Below, one piece after another: positions 42,999 through 54,033 of a stretch of 64,000 nt of DNA. The stretch covers positions 18,778,218 to 18,842,217 of the forward strand of contig CM055107.1 of assembly GCA_029204225.1 (NCBI GenBank). Direction: 5' to 3'. The notes beneath the pieces were generated by a model. The model saw only the letters and a list, made by a program, of their open reading frames with translations, was not told the DNA's origin and made no database searches. How positions within the stretch are numbered: the stretch's first letter is position 1; every line of letters begins with the position of its first letter. The stretch comes from Diphasiastrum complanatum (taxonomy: Eukaryota > Streptophyta > Lycopodiopsida > Lycopodiales > Lycopodiaceae). A program made the position numbers and the translations under genes.

Positions 42999-43930
42999 TC
43001 AATATACACTGCAAATGTTTTTGAATGTCCTATTGAAGGCATAGGGAACATTCCCTTGAAGCTTGCATCCTCTAAAGTTCTTTCTCTCTCTAAAGCTCTT
43101 TATGTACCTAAGCTTACCAAGAATCTTATTAGTGTTGGCCAATTGCTTGATAATGGCCTTGATGTAAAATTCAATGTTGATACTTGCACTATCAAGAAGA
43201 ATGATGAGATACTTGCATTAGGATCTAGATTTGGTGACATCTATAAACTAGATCCAAATGAGTATGTGAATGCTTGTAATGTTGCTCTTGTGAACAAGCT
43301 CTCTATGGAGGAATTATGGCATAGGAGGTTGGGATATCCCAACTACAAATCCATGCTCTCTATGATCAAAGAAGCCAAAGCTATTGGCTTGCCAAAGTCA
43401 CTCTCCAAGAACATCAAGCCTTGTGAGGCTTGTGCTATTGCTAAATCTCACAAAAAGCCTTTTACAAGATCTTCTATCAAAAGCAAGCATCCTTTGGAAT
43501 TAATCCACTCGGATGTGCATTTCTCATCAACTACAAGCAAGGGAGGAACCACTGTTTTGTTACTTTCAATGATGATTACACAAGATTCACTTGGATATAT
43601 CTTCTTGCTTCTAAATCTATGGTGTCTGATCATTTCCTTATTTTCAAAGCTTATGTAGAGAAGCAATTCTCATTCAAGATTAAAGCTCTTAGAAGTGATG
43701 GAGGTGGCGAATATATCTCCAATAAATTTCAAGTTTTTTGTGAGCTTGAAGGCATTAAAAGAGAGTTCTCTTGTGCCTACTCTCCATCTCAAAATGGAGT
43801 GGCCAAGAGAAAGAATAGATCTCTTTGTGAATGTGGAAAATTTATGAGAATTGAGGCATCTTTGCCCAAAGATTTTTGGGGAGAAGCCATTAATTGTGCA
43901 AATTATCTTTGCAATAGTGTCACCATATGA
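42999..43930 (+). pseudogene. copia copy B protease end and integrase
   Basis: The frame resumes with ASSKVLSLSKALYVPKLTKN and LISVGQLLDNG of the protease-integrase linker. Next come MEELWHRRLGYPNYKSML (histidine block), CEACAIAKSHKKPF (cysteine block) and LELIHSD of the integrase. A frameshift follows near 43515, then ALRSDGGGEYISNKF and YSPSQNGVAKRKNRSL. This gives the DDE-type order, and the second-aspartate block (SDGGGEY) is intact here. Two frameshifts relative to copy A (near 43515 and 43925) disable it. Confidence 0.9.
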
Positions 43931-45852
43931 AATCTTATTTTTGAAGAAGCCTAGGATTGATCACCTTAGAGTTTTTGGATGCTTATGCTTTGTCCATATT
44001 CCCTTGGAAACAAGGAAGAAGGAAGATCCTAGGGCATGCAAAGGGATCATGGTTGGATACTCATCCACCAAGAAGGCCTATAGAGTCTTTATACTCTCTA
44101 CTTCTCAAGTTATTGAAAGTAGAGATGCTGTCTTTCATGAAGATCAACACTCATCTTTTGAAGAGGCCGAGATCAAGAAATCTATGGACGCCTTTGTCAA
44201 TTATTGATTTTGAAGACAATCATGATGTGATGGGGTCGAGATTTGAAGAAGACTCTCCTTGGATTTTCTCACCAAGAAGATCCATGAGAGATAGATCTGA
44301 GCCTAAGAGGCTCTCATATGTTGACAAAGGCAAACAAGTGGATCTTGATTCCACTAGTTATGTTTTTTATGTCTCTCATGAAGAGCCAAAGAATGTACAA
44401 GAGGCACTCAATACCAAGGAGTGGTATGATGCCATGAAGCAAGAGTATGATGAATTGATCACCAATAATACTTGGGAGCTTGTGGATCCTCCATCCATCA
44501 AGCATGTGATTGGTTGCAAGTGGGTATTTCAGATCAAGTTCAATCATGATGGCACCATCAACAAGCATAAAGCAAGATTATGTGCCAAAGGATTTGCTCA
44601 AATCCATGGTCTTGATTATGAGGAGACCTTTGCACCCGTTGCAAAGATGGTGACAATAAGAATTCTTATTTCTCTTGCTTGTTTTTTCAAGTGGAAGGTG
44701 TTTCAATTAGATGTATCCAATGCTTTTCTAAATGGTTATCTTGAGGAGGAGATCTATATGGAACAACCTCAAGGATTCATCAAGGATGAGTCCAAAGTAT
44801 GCCTGCTCTTCAAAAGTCTTTATGGACTCAAGCAAGCACCAAGATCATGGTATTCAAGACTTAATTCTTTTCTTATCTCACTAGGATTTACTGTTAGTGA
44901 CAATGATCCTTCCATGTATCTAAAGTTTGTTGATAACAATATTGTCATTCTTCTAATTTATATTGATGACATTATTCTTTGTGGAAGTTGTATCAAGCTA
45001 GTTGATGAAACCAAGCTAGCACTTGGATGTGAGTTTAAAATGCAAGATATAGGAGAGATGCATTACATCCTAGGCCTAGAAAATGATTTTTATGAAAATC
45101 ATGTCTTTATATGCCAATCTAGATATGCTCACTCTATGTTGAAAAAATTCCATATGGAAAATTCTCAGAGCATAGATACTCCAATGGAGCAAATTGTAAA
45201 AGATCCTAATAAAGGTGATGAAAGATCATTTGAGGACATCACACTTTTTAGGAGTCTTGTAGGCTCCTTGATTTGGCTTACCATTACTAGGCCCGATCTA
45301 AGTTTTTGTGTGCACAAATTGAGTCAATTTATGCAAGATCCTAAGATCCATCATTGGAAGATATCCAAGAGGATTCTAAGATATGTATCTTCATCTTGTG
45401 ATTATGGTCTACTCTATAAAAGTGAAGATCTATCCATTATTGGCTACACGGATTCGGACTTTGCAAGTGACAAGATGGATCGAAAGTCTATTAGTGCATA
45501 CACTATATTTCTTGGAGGCAATCTAATATCTTGGCTTTTCAAAAAGCAAGATACTATATCTCTCTCTTCATGTGAGGCCGAGTACAAAGCACTCACTACA
45601 ACTACCAAAGAAGTGCTTTGGGTCAAGAGGTTATTAATGGAGCTAAAGTGCATCAAGGAGGATGATCTACCAATGATCAAGTGTGATAACATCTCGGACC
45701 AAGATCTTGCCAATAATCCCATATTGCATGCAAGAAGCAAGCACATAGAAGTGGCACACCATTTTGTGAGAGAAAATCTTATTGGAGGAGAAATATATTT
45801 GGAGCATGTCAACTCGTCCTCTTGTATTGTCGATCTACTCACCAACCTTTGA
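43931..45852 (+). CDS. copia copy B reverse transcriptase and RNase H
   Basis: The frame is correct from about 44205 onward; the preceding part is read in another frame (43851-44207) because of a small deletion near 44198. Motifs: WELVDPPSIKHVIGCKW, KARLCAKGFAQIHGLDYEET, QLDVSNAFLNGYLEEEI, YGLKQAPRSWYSRL and LIYIDDIILCGSC. The YIDD catalytic box is complete. Next come the RNase H blocks YTDSDFASDKMD, SLSSCEAEYKAL and RSKHIEVAHHFVREN. The ~548 codons from 44205 to 45852 have no stop, so this enzyme half is intact even though the integrase is not. Confidence 0.92.
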
Positions 45853-45941
45853 GCAAAAGTGCTTTCATCAAGCATAGATCTAATCTTGGAGTTATATCAA
45901 GATCAATGCTCAAATCTTCATAAATATTTTTTTAGGAGGAG
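45853..45941 (+). other. polypurine tract region of copia copy B
   Basis: Non-coding tail ending TAGGAGGAG at 45933-45941, the primer for plus-strand DNA synthesis, directly before the 3' LTR. Confidence 0.8.
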
Positions 45942-46678
45942 TGTGAAGAATTGAAAAAGATTATCTATGTTAGATATAGGGGTCTTATGTTTTTTACAAC
46001 AAGCATCTAGGTGTAGGATGTTGATAGGAATAAATTTGGCATAGATGGCAAATTATGCATTTCCACTTGTAATGCCACTATTGAGCCAAAATAGAGTAAG
46101 AGGCTAAACACGTGTCAATTAGAGTGTAGACAAGTGTAAAGCTTTTGTTTGATGAATTCCAAGAGGTCCAATAGGATTTAGAGGTGGAACCTTGTGAGGT
46201 CCAATAGGAAATTGAGGTGTGCTTGAATATAGTCCAATAGAACTAAGAGGTGCATGGATCAATGGTCCAATAGGATCAAGAGGTGACAAAGTATGGTCCA
46301 ATCATAGTTAAGCATAGAGGTAACTCGTGGATCTACTAGTATCATTGTACTCCTCATTTTGGATCTAATTGATTTGGTAATTTCATGGATTTTGTAAGTT
46401 ATTGGATTTCTAGCTTTCTCTCTCTACTCGAGAGCTCATGATGCTTTTTCTCTCTCTACCCGAGGAGAGCAGCTTGTTTTTACTTAGATTATTTTTTGAA
46501 TACTTCCCACACCTGTGAGTGAGAGTTGGAAGTGATTGAATGCATGTAGTAGTGTGTTTTTGCCATAGATTCAAAGATAGATCTTGAATCTCAATCTAGT
46601 CTTGATCTTGGTGCATCTACACACCTTAGGAGATTACAAGTACATGTAGTGGACAGTCCACACGTGTGAAATTCAACA
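45942..46678 (+). mobile_element. 3' LTR of copia copy B
   Basis: Begins TGTGAAGAATTGAAAAAG and ends TGTGAAATTCAACA. It is followed by CTGAA (46679-46683), identical to the five bases before the 5' LTR. High LTR identity and a perfect target duplication mark the 6.2-kb element as a recent insertion into element X. Confidence 0.93.
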
Positions 46679-47441
46679 CTGAAGACCATCTTGGATCTTT
46701 TATTGAGAGTATTTGTGAGATCTTTTGAGTGATGAGTGGAGAGAATATGATGAGTGTTTTCTATTTTGTTGTTCATAAGGTCTAGAGAATTATAATTGGA
46801 TCATAGATTTTCTTTGGTAAGAACAAAAGATATCAGATCTCATACAAAATCTATTTATGAGAGTATAGCATGAATATTTGCTTGAAAAACAAAAAAATCT
46901 ACCTATTATTTAAGGGAGTGAATAGGTTTTTATGAGAATGAGATATATTCACAATGTGAATGATGAAGATCCAACTTTTAGAATAGGTCGCATTCCATGC
47001 ACTACGTTATATGAAGACCTAGACATGAAGCTGAGAAACTGCATTCATATCTTGTTACGACAATGAAAATTGCATCAACTTTTCCCAACAATGCATGGCT
47101 TTGATGATGGGCATTACATTATGATTTGATGGGAGTGGGAGCATATTTTCTTTAGACATGGGCTGGATGTAATGCAAGATTTTCATTTTGGATAAAGACA
47201 ATGTTGCTGAAATATCTAAAGGCTGAATCAATGGTCTTTGGATTCATGTTGTTGAATAATAATGGTTAGCATCACACTATATTGTGTGCTGAGCCCATTA
47301 ATTGACGAAGAAAACCTTGAAATGCTGAAAAGATGAAAAGATCGTAAGGCTAAATCAATGGCTTTATGATACAAAATCAAATGTCAAAGACTATTCCCTT
47401 TGTTCACGGGGACGCTTCACATTTAAGTGGGGGGAAAACAT
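46679..47441 (+). other. 3' internal end of element X with polypurine tract
   Basis: Continues element X after the copia insertion. It has no coding motif and ends with AAGTGGGGGGAAAACA (47426-47441), a G-rich polypurine tract directly before the LTR start. About 430 bp of it (47000-47441) recur in inverse orientation at 57203-57641. Confidence 0.7.
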
Positions 47442-48994
47442 GTAGTGCATTTTTCTGGTCAAAATTTCAGAATTTCAGCAACTACAATCATTGATGCTGA
47501 TTTTATAGAAGAAAATGTGCTAGATGTATCTCATATGCGAAAAATCTGCTGTTATGCCACTTTTTACTGATGTACGAATGTAGCTAGGTTAAAGAGTAGC
47601 TATAAAATTCTATGGCAGATTCAAATGTATCAAGTCATCAAATGACAGTTATATCAGAAGAATTAGAGCTATTTTTAAGAATTTATTATTTTTAGTAAGT
47701 TTGTTAGATAACTCACATCTCTCTCTTACCATTCCCTGTCCACCTACGCATCTGCTCTCCATTTGCCTGCAGCCGCAGATCTACCTCTCTCTCTCTCTTT
47801 CCTGCAGTCAGCCACTCCCTATCACTCCCTCTCTGATCTCTGTCAAGAGTTCTCTCTCTCTCGTTCGATCTCTCTCTGCCGCTCTGTCTGTATCCTTCCT
47901 TCAACGATTCCCCCCTCTCTTTTTCTTCTTGCTTCAAAACTTTTTGGTAAAATGAAGAAGAGGACCTGGTAAAGATATAGATGGAACCGACATTCTGGCA
48001 ACCAATTATGTGGGCTACTGAAGAAAAATACAGAGTGACTCAAATGTGGAAGACATGACGTTATCTGAAGGACTCTCCTTGAAATTTAAGTCAGAGCATA
48101 AGGATCTGAGGTGAAATCATTTACCTTTCAACTGTATTTTTTTGGTTTAATCATTTGGTTAAGCATATAGACCGGGTTTTTTGGTTATTATGAATACTAA
48201 GTATTTGTTTTTATGAATCTGAAAAAAAAATGGATTTATGTGCTCATATTGAATCTATAACCCGTAGTATACAGTAAATGGTATGTTTTTACAATCTAAT
48301 GAATTACAGATTTACCTTATGCTGTAAAAAATCCAAAAAATAAATAACAATCAGATTCTGTTTTTATAATGGAATATTATATATGTTTTTCAAGAGTTTA
48401 ACTCATTAAGGATTTTCAAATGGCTATAACTTCTAATCCGTAACTTGAATCCGAATGATCCAATAGGTAAAAACAATTCACTAAAATTGAGAAAAATGAC
48501 TTTTAAAATAATTTTGTCATAAATTTCTTAGGTTGAGTGATGTGTATTGCTTCACAAATATACTTGGCATGATAAATCAGCTATTGCTAATCCATTGAAA
48601 AACATGGAAAAGCTATTGCTCAAAGTGGTTGAAAAACACCATTAGAGCTATATATATATTATATATTTCCAAAACCACATACATTATCATGATAAAACCA
48701 TTGAAAAAGATGGTCAAGCTTTCATAGATAAATCATGGCAATTGCATCAAAGATTGAATAAAATTAAGTTTCCTTGATTGGAGAGAATACAGGAATTAGT
48801 AAATGAAAAACATTTATTTCATTGAAAAGAATATTTGAGATGGATTACTTATGAGGTGAATGGGTTCAAACTTAAGTTACCTTCTAGTATAATATGGCAA
48901 TATCCAAACTAGAAACCCAATGACTGGCTTCATAATACCAAAATCCCGCTATAGTGTTATGAACACTATTAAGCAACACACAAAACGTACCACA
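47442..48994 (+). mobile_element. 3' LTR of element X, internally deleted
   Basis: Begins TGTAGTGCATTTTTCTGG after the polypurine tract and ends GTACCACA. It matches the start and end of the 30915-33729 LTR, but is 1,553 bp long because the central part is missing near 47705. Around 47710-47940 it carries pyrimidine-rich TCTCTC sequence shared with the Y LTR but not with the X 5' LTR. The two LTRs of X are therefore mosaic or from different elements. Confidence 0.78.
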
Positions 48995-49009
48995 GTCCTT
49001 AGTATCATC

Positions 49010-49327
49010 TCATTTACATCTACTTACAAAGTACATCAAACCAGCCTCCACAACTGGATCTGATATATCTACTGTCTTCTCGTTCAAGGCATCACAAAAG
49101 TTTTTACTTATGTGATTTACATAATTAATTGAACTTAGACAAAAAGAAAATTGACCTCCTAGCTTATCAATCTCTTTGGCAACATACTCGTCAAAAACTA
49201 TATACCTCTCAGAATCCAAAAATGAATCTTTCGGATCAACAAAAAATTTTACACAAAGATCCTTATAAAAATCACCTATTAAAGTTATATCTAGATCCGA
49301 TGTTATTATATCTACAATAGAGGTCAT
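49010..49327 (-). CDS. hypothetical ORF, 105 codons
   Basis: Complete ORF starting MTSIVDIITSDLDITLIGDF with a mixed acidic/hydrophobic composition unlike simple repeats (FVDPKDSFLDSERYIVFDEY, LGGQFSFCLSSINYVNHISK). I recognise no family. It lies just downstream of the histone H3-like pseudogene on the same strand and in a neighbouring frame. The pair may derive from one captured or host-derived gene. Codon content looks protein-like, but expression is unknown. Confidence 0.35.
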   Translation of the reverse strand: MTSIVDIITSDLDITLIGDFYKDLCVKFFVDPKDSFLDSERYIVFDEYVAKEIDKLGGQFSFCLSSINYVNHISKNFCDALNEKTVDISDPVVEAGLMYFVSRCK

Positions 49328-49548
49328 ATCCTCATTATTGTGGGATGGAATGGAGGGAATGGAAGAGGAACTACTTCAATAGTTAGGGGTGGCGGGAGGA
49401 GAAGAACGCGTTGCAGACTGGTGTGATGGTCCAACCAAAGGATGAGAGATATGAGGGGAGATGGTGATTTGCTGGCTATGACCCTTTGCCTGGCTGGCCT
49501 AGTGGGCTTGGTCTACTTCCTCCTTCTTCGTTGAGGAACAGGACCTCT

Positions 49549-49972
49549 CTATGTAGGTGGTGGCCTAGAGGTGAAGCCACTCTTAAAGACCTGATCGTAT
49601 GTACTCCTCAACCTCATGACAAGATGCATGTCCTGAGGCATGAGGGTAACTCTCTTGGCATGCATTGTGCAAAGCGTAGAGTCCTCAAAAAATTTAACCT
49701 GAAAGTCCTCATAGGCAGTATGGAGGGCTTCCAGGGCTATTATGTTCTAGCAAACATCATGTGAGAGTGACCTTCTCACTAATCTCACAGACTTGTAGAA
49801 TGTAACATGAGGAATCAGAAGATTCGTTGTCCTCTATAGTCTTCTGATATCCCTTAACCATGGTCTTCTAGGTCAACCTACTCTCCTACCAATGCCTACG
49901 GCCCTTTGTACAGGAGGACAAGGAGGTGGGACAAATGTGGTAAGACATGCTGTTTTCTTGGCATGGGCCATT
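49549..49972 (-). pseudogene. histone H3 / CENH3-like pseudogene
   Basis: It opens with MAHAKKTACLTT, resembling the MARTKQTA start of histone H3. After a 1-base frameshift near 49920 a single frame runs to 49549 with WLRDIRRL, RTTNLLIPHVTF, LEALHTAYEDFQVKFFED and LCTMHAKRVTLMPQDMHL. These align in order with the H3 alpha-N helix, alpha-1, alpha-2 and alpha-3. TNLLIP is more like centromeric H3 than canonical H3 (TELLIR). Loop 1 appears about three residues short. In-frame stops at 49875, 49836 and 49749 make it a pseudogene. No intron is visible, so a retrocopy is possible. Confidence 0.75.
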
Positions 49973-50656
49973 TCAACCTAAGGTATAGTGAACAGAGCAT
50001 ATTAGATAGGGGAGGTGTGTGATGGCAATCTGTGAGATGGTGTATCGCTACGACGCATGGAGGGGGAAGCTTTACTAGTATCAAACTCTCTGGGCGCGTG
50101 GTGACGATATGAAAGCGAAATATATTTCAAAACATCCAACTGGTACCTGCCACCATCCCACCACACAAAACCGCACAAGCTAGCATAGTGAGGAAGACAG
50201 GTGTCAAGGCTGAATGTCAGTTGTTACCCATATACAAAATACATTCAGAGGCTTAACAACTTAAAGTATTTGATGTAAAAATGTACTTAATCTTACCTAT
50301 TTAACATGATTAATAGTGATAAGCCATCCCACATCATTATCGTATCAAGGCACTCCGCCATTCTGATCAGTTTCATGGTACTGGTCCATATCAATTTCTA
50401 GAATTGAAGCATATGTACTTGAAAAATAATTGTGTTTGATAGGTTTCAATTCGCAAACATGAGATAGCATGAATTGGTACTCAGATATGGGGCAAATCCA
50501 TGCCATACCGATACCTGAACCTATCATAGGTAAGGTACCATTATCAAGACTTTGGAGCATATCCATGCTTTCCAAGAGTCCGTCACCTACTGCTCTGTTT
50601 CATTAATTTTTAATACTAATCGTGTCTTAAAAAACGATAAAACAATATATGCGTAT
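49973..50656. other. unassigned region with short ORFs
   Basis: Upstream of the H3-like pseudogene. A 76-codon minus-strand ORF (50345-50575), starting MESMDMLQSLDNGTLPMIGS, has ordinary protein-like composition but no recognised family. It may be part of the same non-TE or captured segment. The region ends at a copia LTR. Confidence 0.3.
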
Positions 50657-51297
50657 TGTGAAAGATTTCAGATCATTATGATCCAATCTACTTGAATGAT
50701 CTTTGGTTAGAAAGAGAAATACACTACCAATCTCACCAATGTAGAAAAATCAGCATCTACACACAAAATGAGATGCAAACACTAATAGAACATGATCAAA
50801 CTTGAATGAAATAAAAAAGTACTGTTGCTGTCAGTACAAAACCAGTAGGCTACTATATTTCACATGTGTGGATCCAAAAATAACAAATATAGATCATTCT
50901 ACACATAGAATTGCAAGCAATCACCAAGATAGTGTACCAATGGATAGTAGAACCCAAGAGAACCATGTATAAGCATGAAATGAGATAGAGAAGAGAGAAG
51001 ATCACTCTCTCCATGAGTTACATCCTTTTATAACAGGTCCAAACCCTATTTGGCCACTTGGCTTTTCCACCAAAATGCTAACCCTAATTTTGGGTCTAGA
51101 TTCAATGTACCCAACTATCCAAATTTGAATCTACTCAAACCCTAACTTTTCCACACTTTCAAAAAGTGTGTGTGCAAATGAAATTTAGACTAATGAACTT
51201 TGAAAAGTCAATCTCTAAGTCTAAAACAAGTTTTGGCCTCAATATGCCAAATATGAAAATATAGCAAAATGTGATAAAACTAGTTGAATCTTTCACA
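50657..51297 (-). mobile_element. copia LTR, 641 bp, minus strand
   Basis: In plus orientation it begins TGTGAAAGATTTCAG and ends TTGAATCTTTCACA, giving inverted TGTGAAAGATT termini. On the minus strand it follows a short purine tract (AAAAGAG) after the RNase H gene. A TTTTATAACAGG phrase (minus CCTGTTATAAAA) near 51030 could be a TATA region. A partner LTR was not found in the window. Confidence 0.8.
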
Positions 51298-51760
51298 CTC
51301 TTTTAGCATAGACTTTGATAGCACTCCAAGTGAAGTCCTATGATTCATAAACAAGTCTTTTCCCAATGCTTTGATGAAGATATTAACTACACATTCCCTT
51401 GAAGACACATGTTGAAGCTCCACCTCCTTTACAATAACTTGCTCCCTCACAAAGTGATATTGTATCTCAACCTGCTTGCTCCTAGCATGAAAAATAGGAT
51501 TGGATGCCATTCTTTGGTCTGATTGATTGTCACAACAGATGATTAGGCTCTCTGAAAAATCCAGCAAGTGAAGATCCTTGATCATCCTCTTGATCCATAC
51601 CATCTCCTTTGTGCAATGTGTAAGAGCTTTGTACTCGGCCTCACTAGATGACAATGAGATAGTGGCTTGTTACTTTGACATCCATGATATAGCTCCATCA
51701 CCTATGAAAATACAATAAGCACTAATGGATTTCCTATCCATTACATCTCCATGTTGGAGG
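51298..51760 (-). pseudogene. copia RNase H fragment
   Basis: Minus-strand frame: MDRKSISAYCIFIGDGAISW, one TAA stop, then ATISLSSSEAEYKALTHCTK, IICCDNQSDQRMASNPIFHA and VREQVIVKEVELQHVSSREC. This is a copia RNase H with active-site blocks, diverged from copies A and B. The polypurine tract and LTR follow at 51297. RT and integrase are cut away at about 51760. Confidence 0.9.
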
Positions 51761-52084
51761 GTTTGCGGATCCCAAGGCAACTCTAATCCTAGTTAATAAG
51801 TGAGAGGGATTTGGCACCTGCATGTGTAAGTCCAACCCGATGATCACATAGTGATTTGATTAATTAGAAATTCATCAAAAGGACTTTAGGCCTTTTGGTG
51901 GACTTTTAATGTCGCAGGGCTAAAATGTCAAGTTAGTGAATAAAGTTGGGTTTCCCTCCAATTTGGATGATTCCCACTCTATTTTAAATTTGAATAATTA
52001 GGGAGGCAGAAATGGACCAATAGGATTCAGAGGCTAGGGTCCTCATCTCTATTATAAACAGGGACCAACTCGAGTTCCTACACA
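51761..52084. other. unassigned, possible LTR of another element
   Basis: Moderately GC-richer than its surroundings, with CTATTATAAACAGGGACC near 52050 resembling an LTR promoter. No clear ends are seen. Confidence 0.3.
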
Positions 52085-52684
52085 TGTTTTTTTTTGATGA
52101 ATTCTAAGAGGTCCGATAGGATTTAGAGGTGGAACCATGTGAGGTCCAATAGGAATTTGAGGTGTGCTTAAATATAGTCCAATAGAATTAAGAGGTGCAT
52201 GGATCAATGGTCCAATAGGATTAAGAGACGAAAAAGTGTGGTCCAATCATAGTTAAGCATAGTGGTAGCTCGTGGATCTAAAAGTATCATTGTACTCCTC
52301 ATTTTTTATCTAATTGATATGGTGATTGTGTGGATTTTGAGTGTCATTGAATTTCTAGCTTTCTCTCTCTCCCGAAAGCTCATGATGGTTTTTCTCTCTT
52401 TACCCGAGGAGAGCAGCTTGTTTTTACTTAGAATAATTTTTTAATACTTCCCACATGTGTGACTGAGAGTTGGAAATGATTGAATGCATGTAATAGTGTG
52501 TTTTTGCCATAGGATCAAAGATAGATCTTGAATCTCAATCTAGTCTTGATCTTGGTGCATGTACACACCTTAGGAGATCACAAGTACATGTTGTGGACAA
52601 TCCACACGTGTGAAATCAACATGGTATCAGTGCCTACCTAAGGTTGCCATGCATTTTGATCCATTTAAGTGAAAACTATTCATC
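52085..52684 (+). mobile_element. copia LTR (copy-B family), primer site and start of leader
   Basis: Matches copy B's 5' LTR from about its position 215 to the end (ACGTGTGAAATCAACA), then TGGTATCAGTGCCTAC (one change from the primer site of copy B), then ~50 bp of leader. The LTR start is missing and the leader stops at CATCAATC, where Y gag begins in the opposite orientation. Confidence 0.85.
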
Positions 52685-53212
52685 AATCCTCAAGTTCTTC
52701 TATTTCAGTCATCATCTTATCAGCATCTATAGCAACTGTCCTAGAGATAGCTTCCTCAAAACTCTTAGGAACTTTTGAGAGAATACTATATGCCATGTCA
52801 TCAGGCAAACCTGATATACACCAAGATAAGAAAACTCTTCTCCCGGTCTTTCACTTAATCTTTTAGCCAAACAATTGATTTTATCAACAAAGCTTGTGAT
52901 AGGTTCATTTTGTTTCAATTTAATTTCACTTAGTAATTTGATAATATCAGAAGAGTAATTCCATCTTCTAAATCTATCCAAGAGGCTTGTTTTAAGTTTT
53001 GTCCAATTGTAAATTTTCTTTTGATTCAATACAGAATACCATTCAAGAGCAAGATTATCCAATGTTACTGGAAATAATCTAAACATATCATCATCTTCTT
53101 CTTCGTAATTTTGTCTACACACATTTATGAACCTTTGAATATGTAAATCTGCATCTTCATCTTCATTTCCATTAAAGCTGGGTAGACTGACACTTTCTTC
53201 ATCCATTGACAT
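52685..53212 (-). pseudogene. element Y gag (Ty3 type)
   Basis: The minus-strand frame begins MSMDEESVSLPSFNGNEDED and matches X's gag almost throughout (LALEWYSVLNQKKIYNWTKL, LSEIKLKQNEPITSFVDKIN, AKRLSERPGEEF). A frameshift near 52825 breaks it, and it ends at the equivalent of X codon ~176, just before the TGA/TGG codon. The acidic extension is missing here. Confidence 0.85.
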
Positions 53213-54009
53213 TGGTTTTTTATTTATTTATTTATTTATTTTTTATATGTTCTATTGGATTGTTGTGAAATGATCGTGTCAATAATAATTTTTTTTTTCA
53301 ATTAGAGCTTTTGTAATAATGATTGATTTCAATTTTGAATTGGACTTAGTTTGTAATACTTATAGCTTCTTTAGCTAGTTCTTTTCATCTTTCATTTCTA
53401 AGTGTTTTCTTCTTTTTCTTTTTCACAAAAAAAAAAATTTCTTCTTTTTGTTTATCAAGTATGAATAACACTCATTCAAGACATGCAATTTCGATACAGT
53501 CCTCTTGAGTGACTTCCCTTGTCTACTTCAAGATGGCACCCACTAGGCAAGGATGGTGGGGCTAGGCTTCACACCTACACCTCTCTGTCCAACACTATAA
53601 CTTACTTCTTCTACAAATCTTGAAACTATTGTACTACTCAATCATGAAAACATTCAATCTTGCTCACACATCTCACAAATATCACCAAGTCCAAACAATT
53701 TTTTTTTTATCACACATTACCATCATGATCAACAGTTACAATCATTCTTTTTTCATCTATACAATCATTAAATAATGATTGTCCATTCAAAATCAAAACA
53801 CATACAAAGGATTTCACGAGGTCAATTCCATGTGGAATATTCAATTTTTTTTTCTTCTTCTTTTTCATCAAGATGTATGTTTCCTTTTCGTATTTGTCCA
53901 ATTTCTTTCACATTAGGAGCATTGATATCACTTCTAAACCTTTTAAATCCTCTATGGCAGTATATTGAACTAGGATACCACTAGAGTATCTGGCCTTCAT
54001 GGATCTAAA
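53213..54009 (-). other. 5' leader of element Y
   Basis: Inverse copy of the X leader (33754-34540) at high identity, including the TTTATTTATTTATTTATT stretch next to gag. A 96-codon ORF (53908-54198) spans its primer site and LTR end; a related ORF is at 33652-33918 in X. Confidence 0.65.
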
Positions 54010-54026
54010 TCCCGTTGTGGTTGCCA
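54010..54026 (-). other. primer-binding site of element Y
   Basis: The minus strand reads TGGCAACCACAACGGGA seven bases after the LTR end, equivalent to TGGCGACCACAATGGGA in X. The differences fit decay of a tRNA-Arg-type site. Confidence 0.6.
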
Positions 54027-54033
54027 TAAAACA

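Noticed and set aside
43957-44200. N-terminal part of the 631-codon copia ORF as real protein
   Set aside because: The true frame for this stretch is 43851-44207, as shown by homology to copy A; the long ORF is open there only by chance.
50345-50575. 76-codon minus-strand ORF as a confident gene
   Set aside because: Protein-like composition but no family, no promoter and no homologous copy; kept only as part of an unassigned region.
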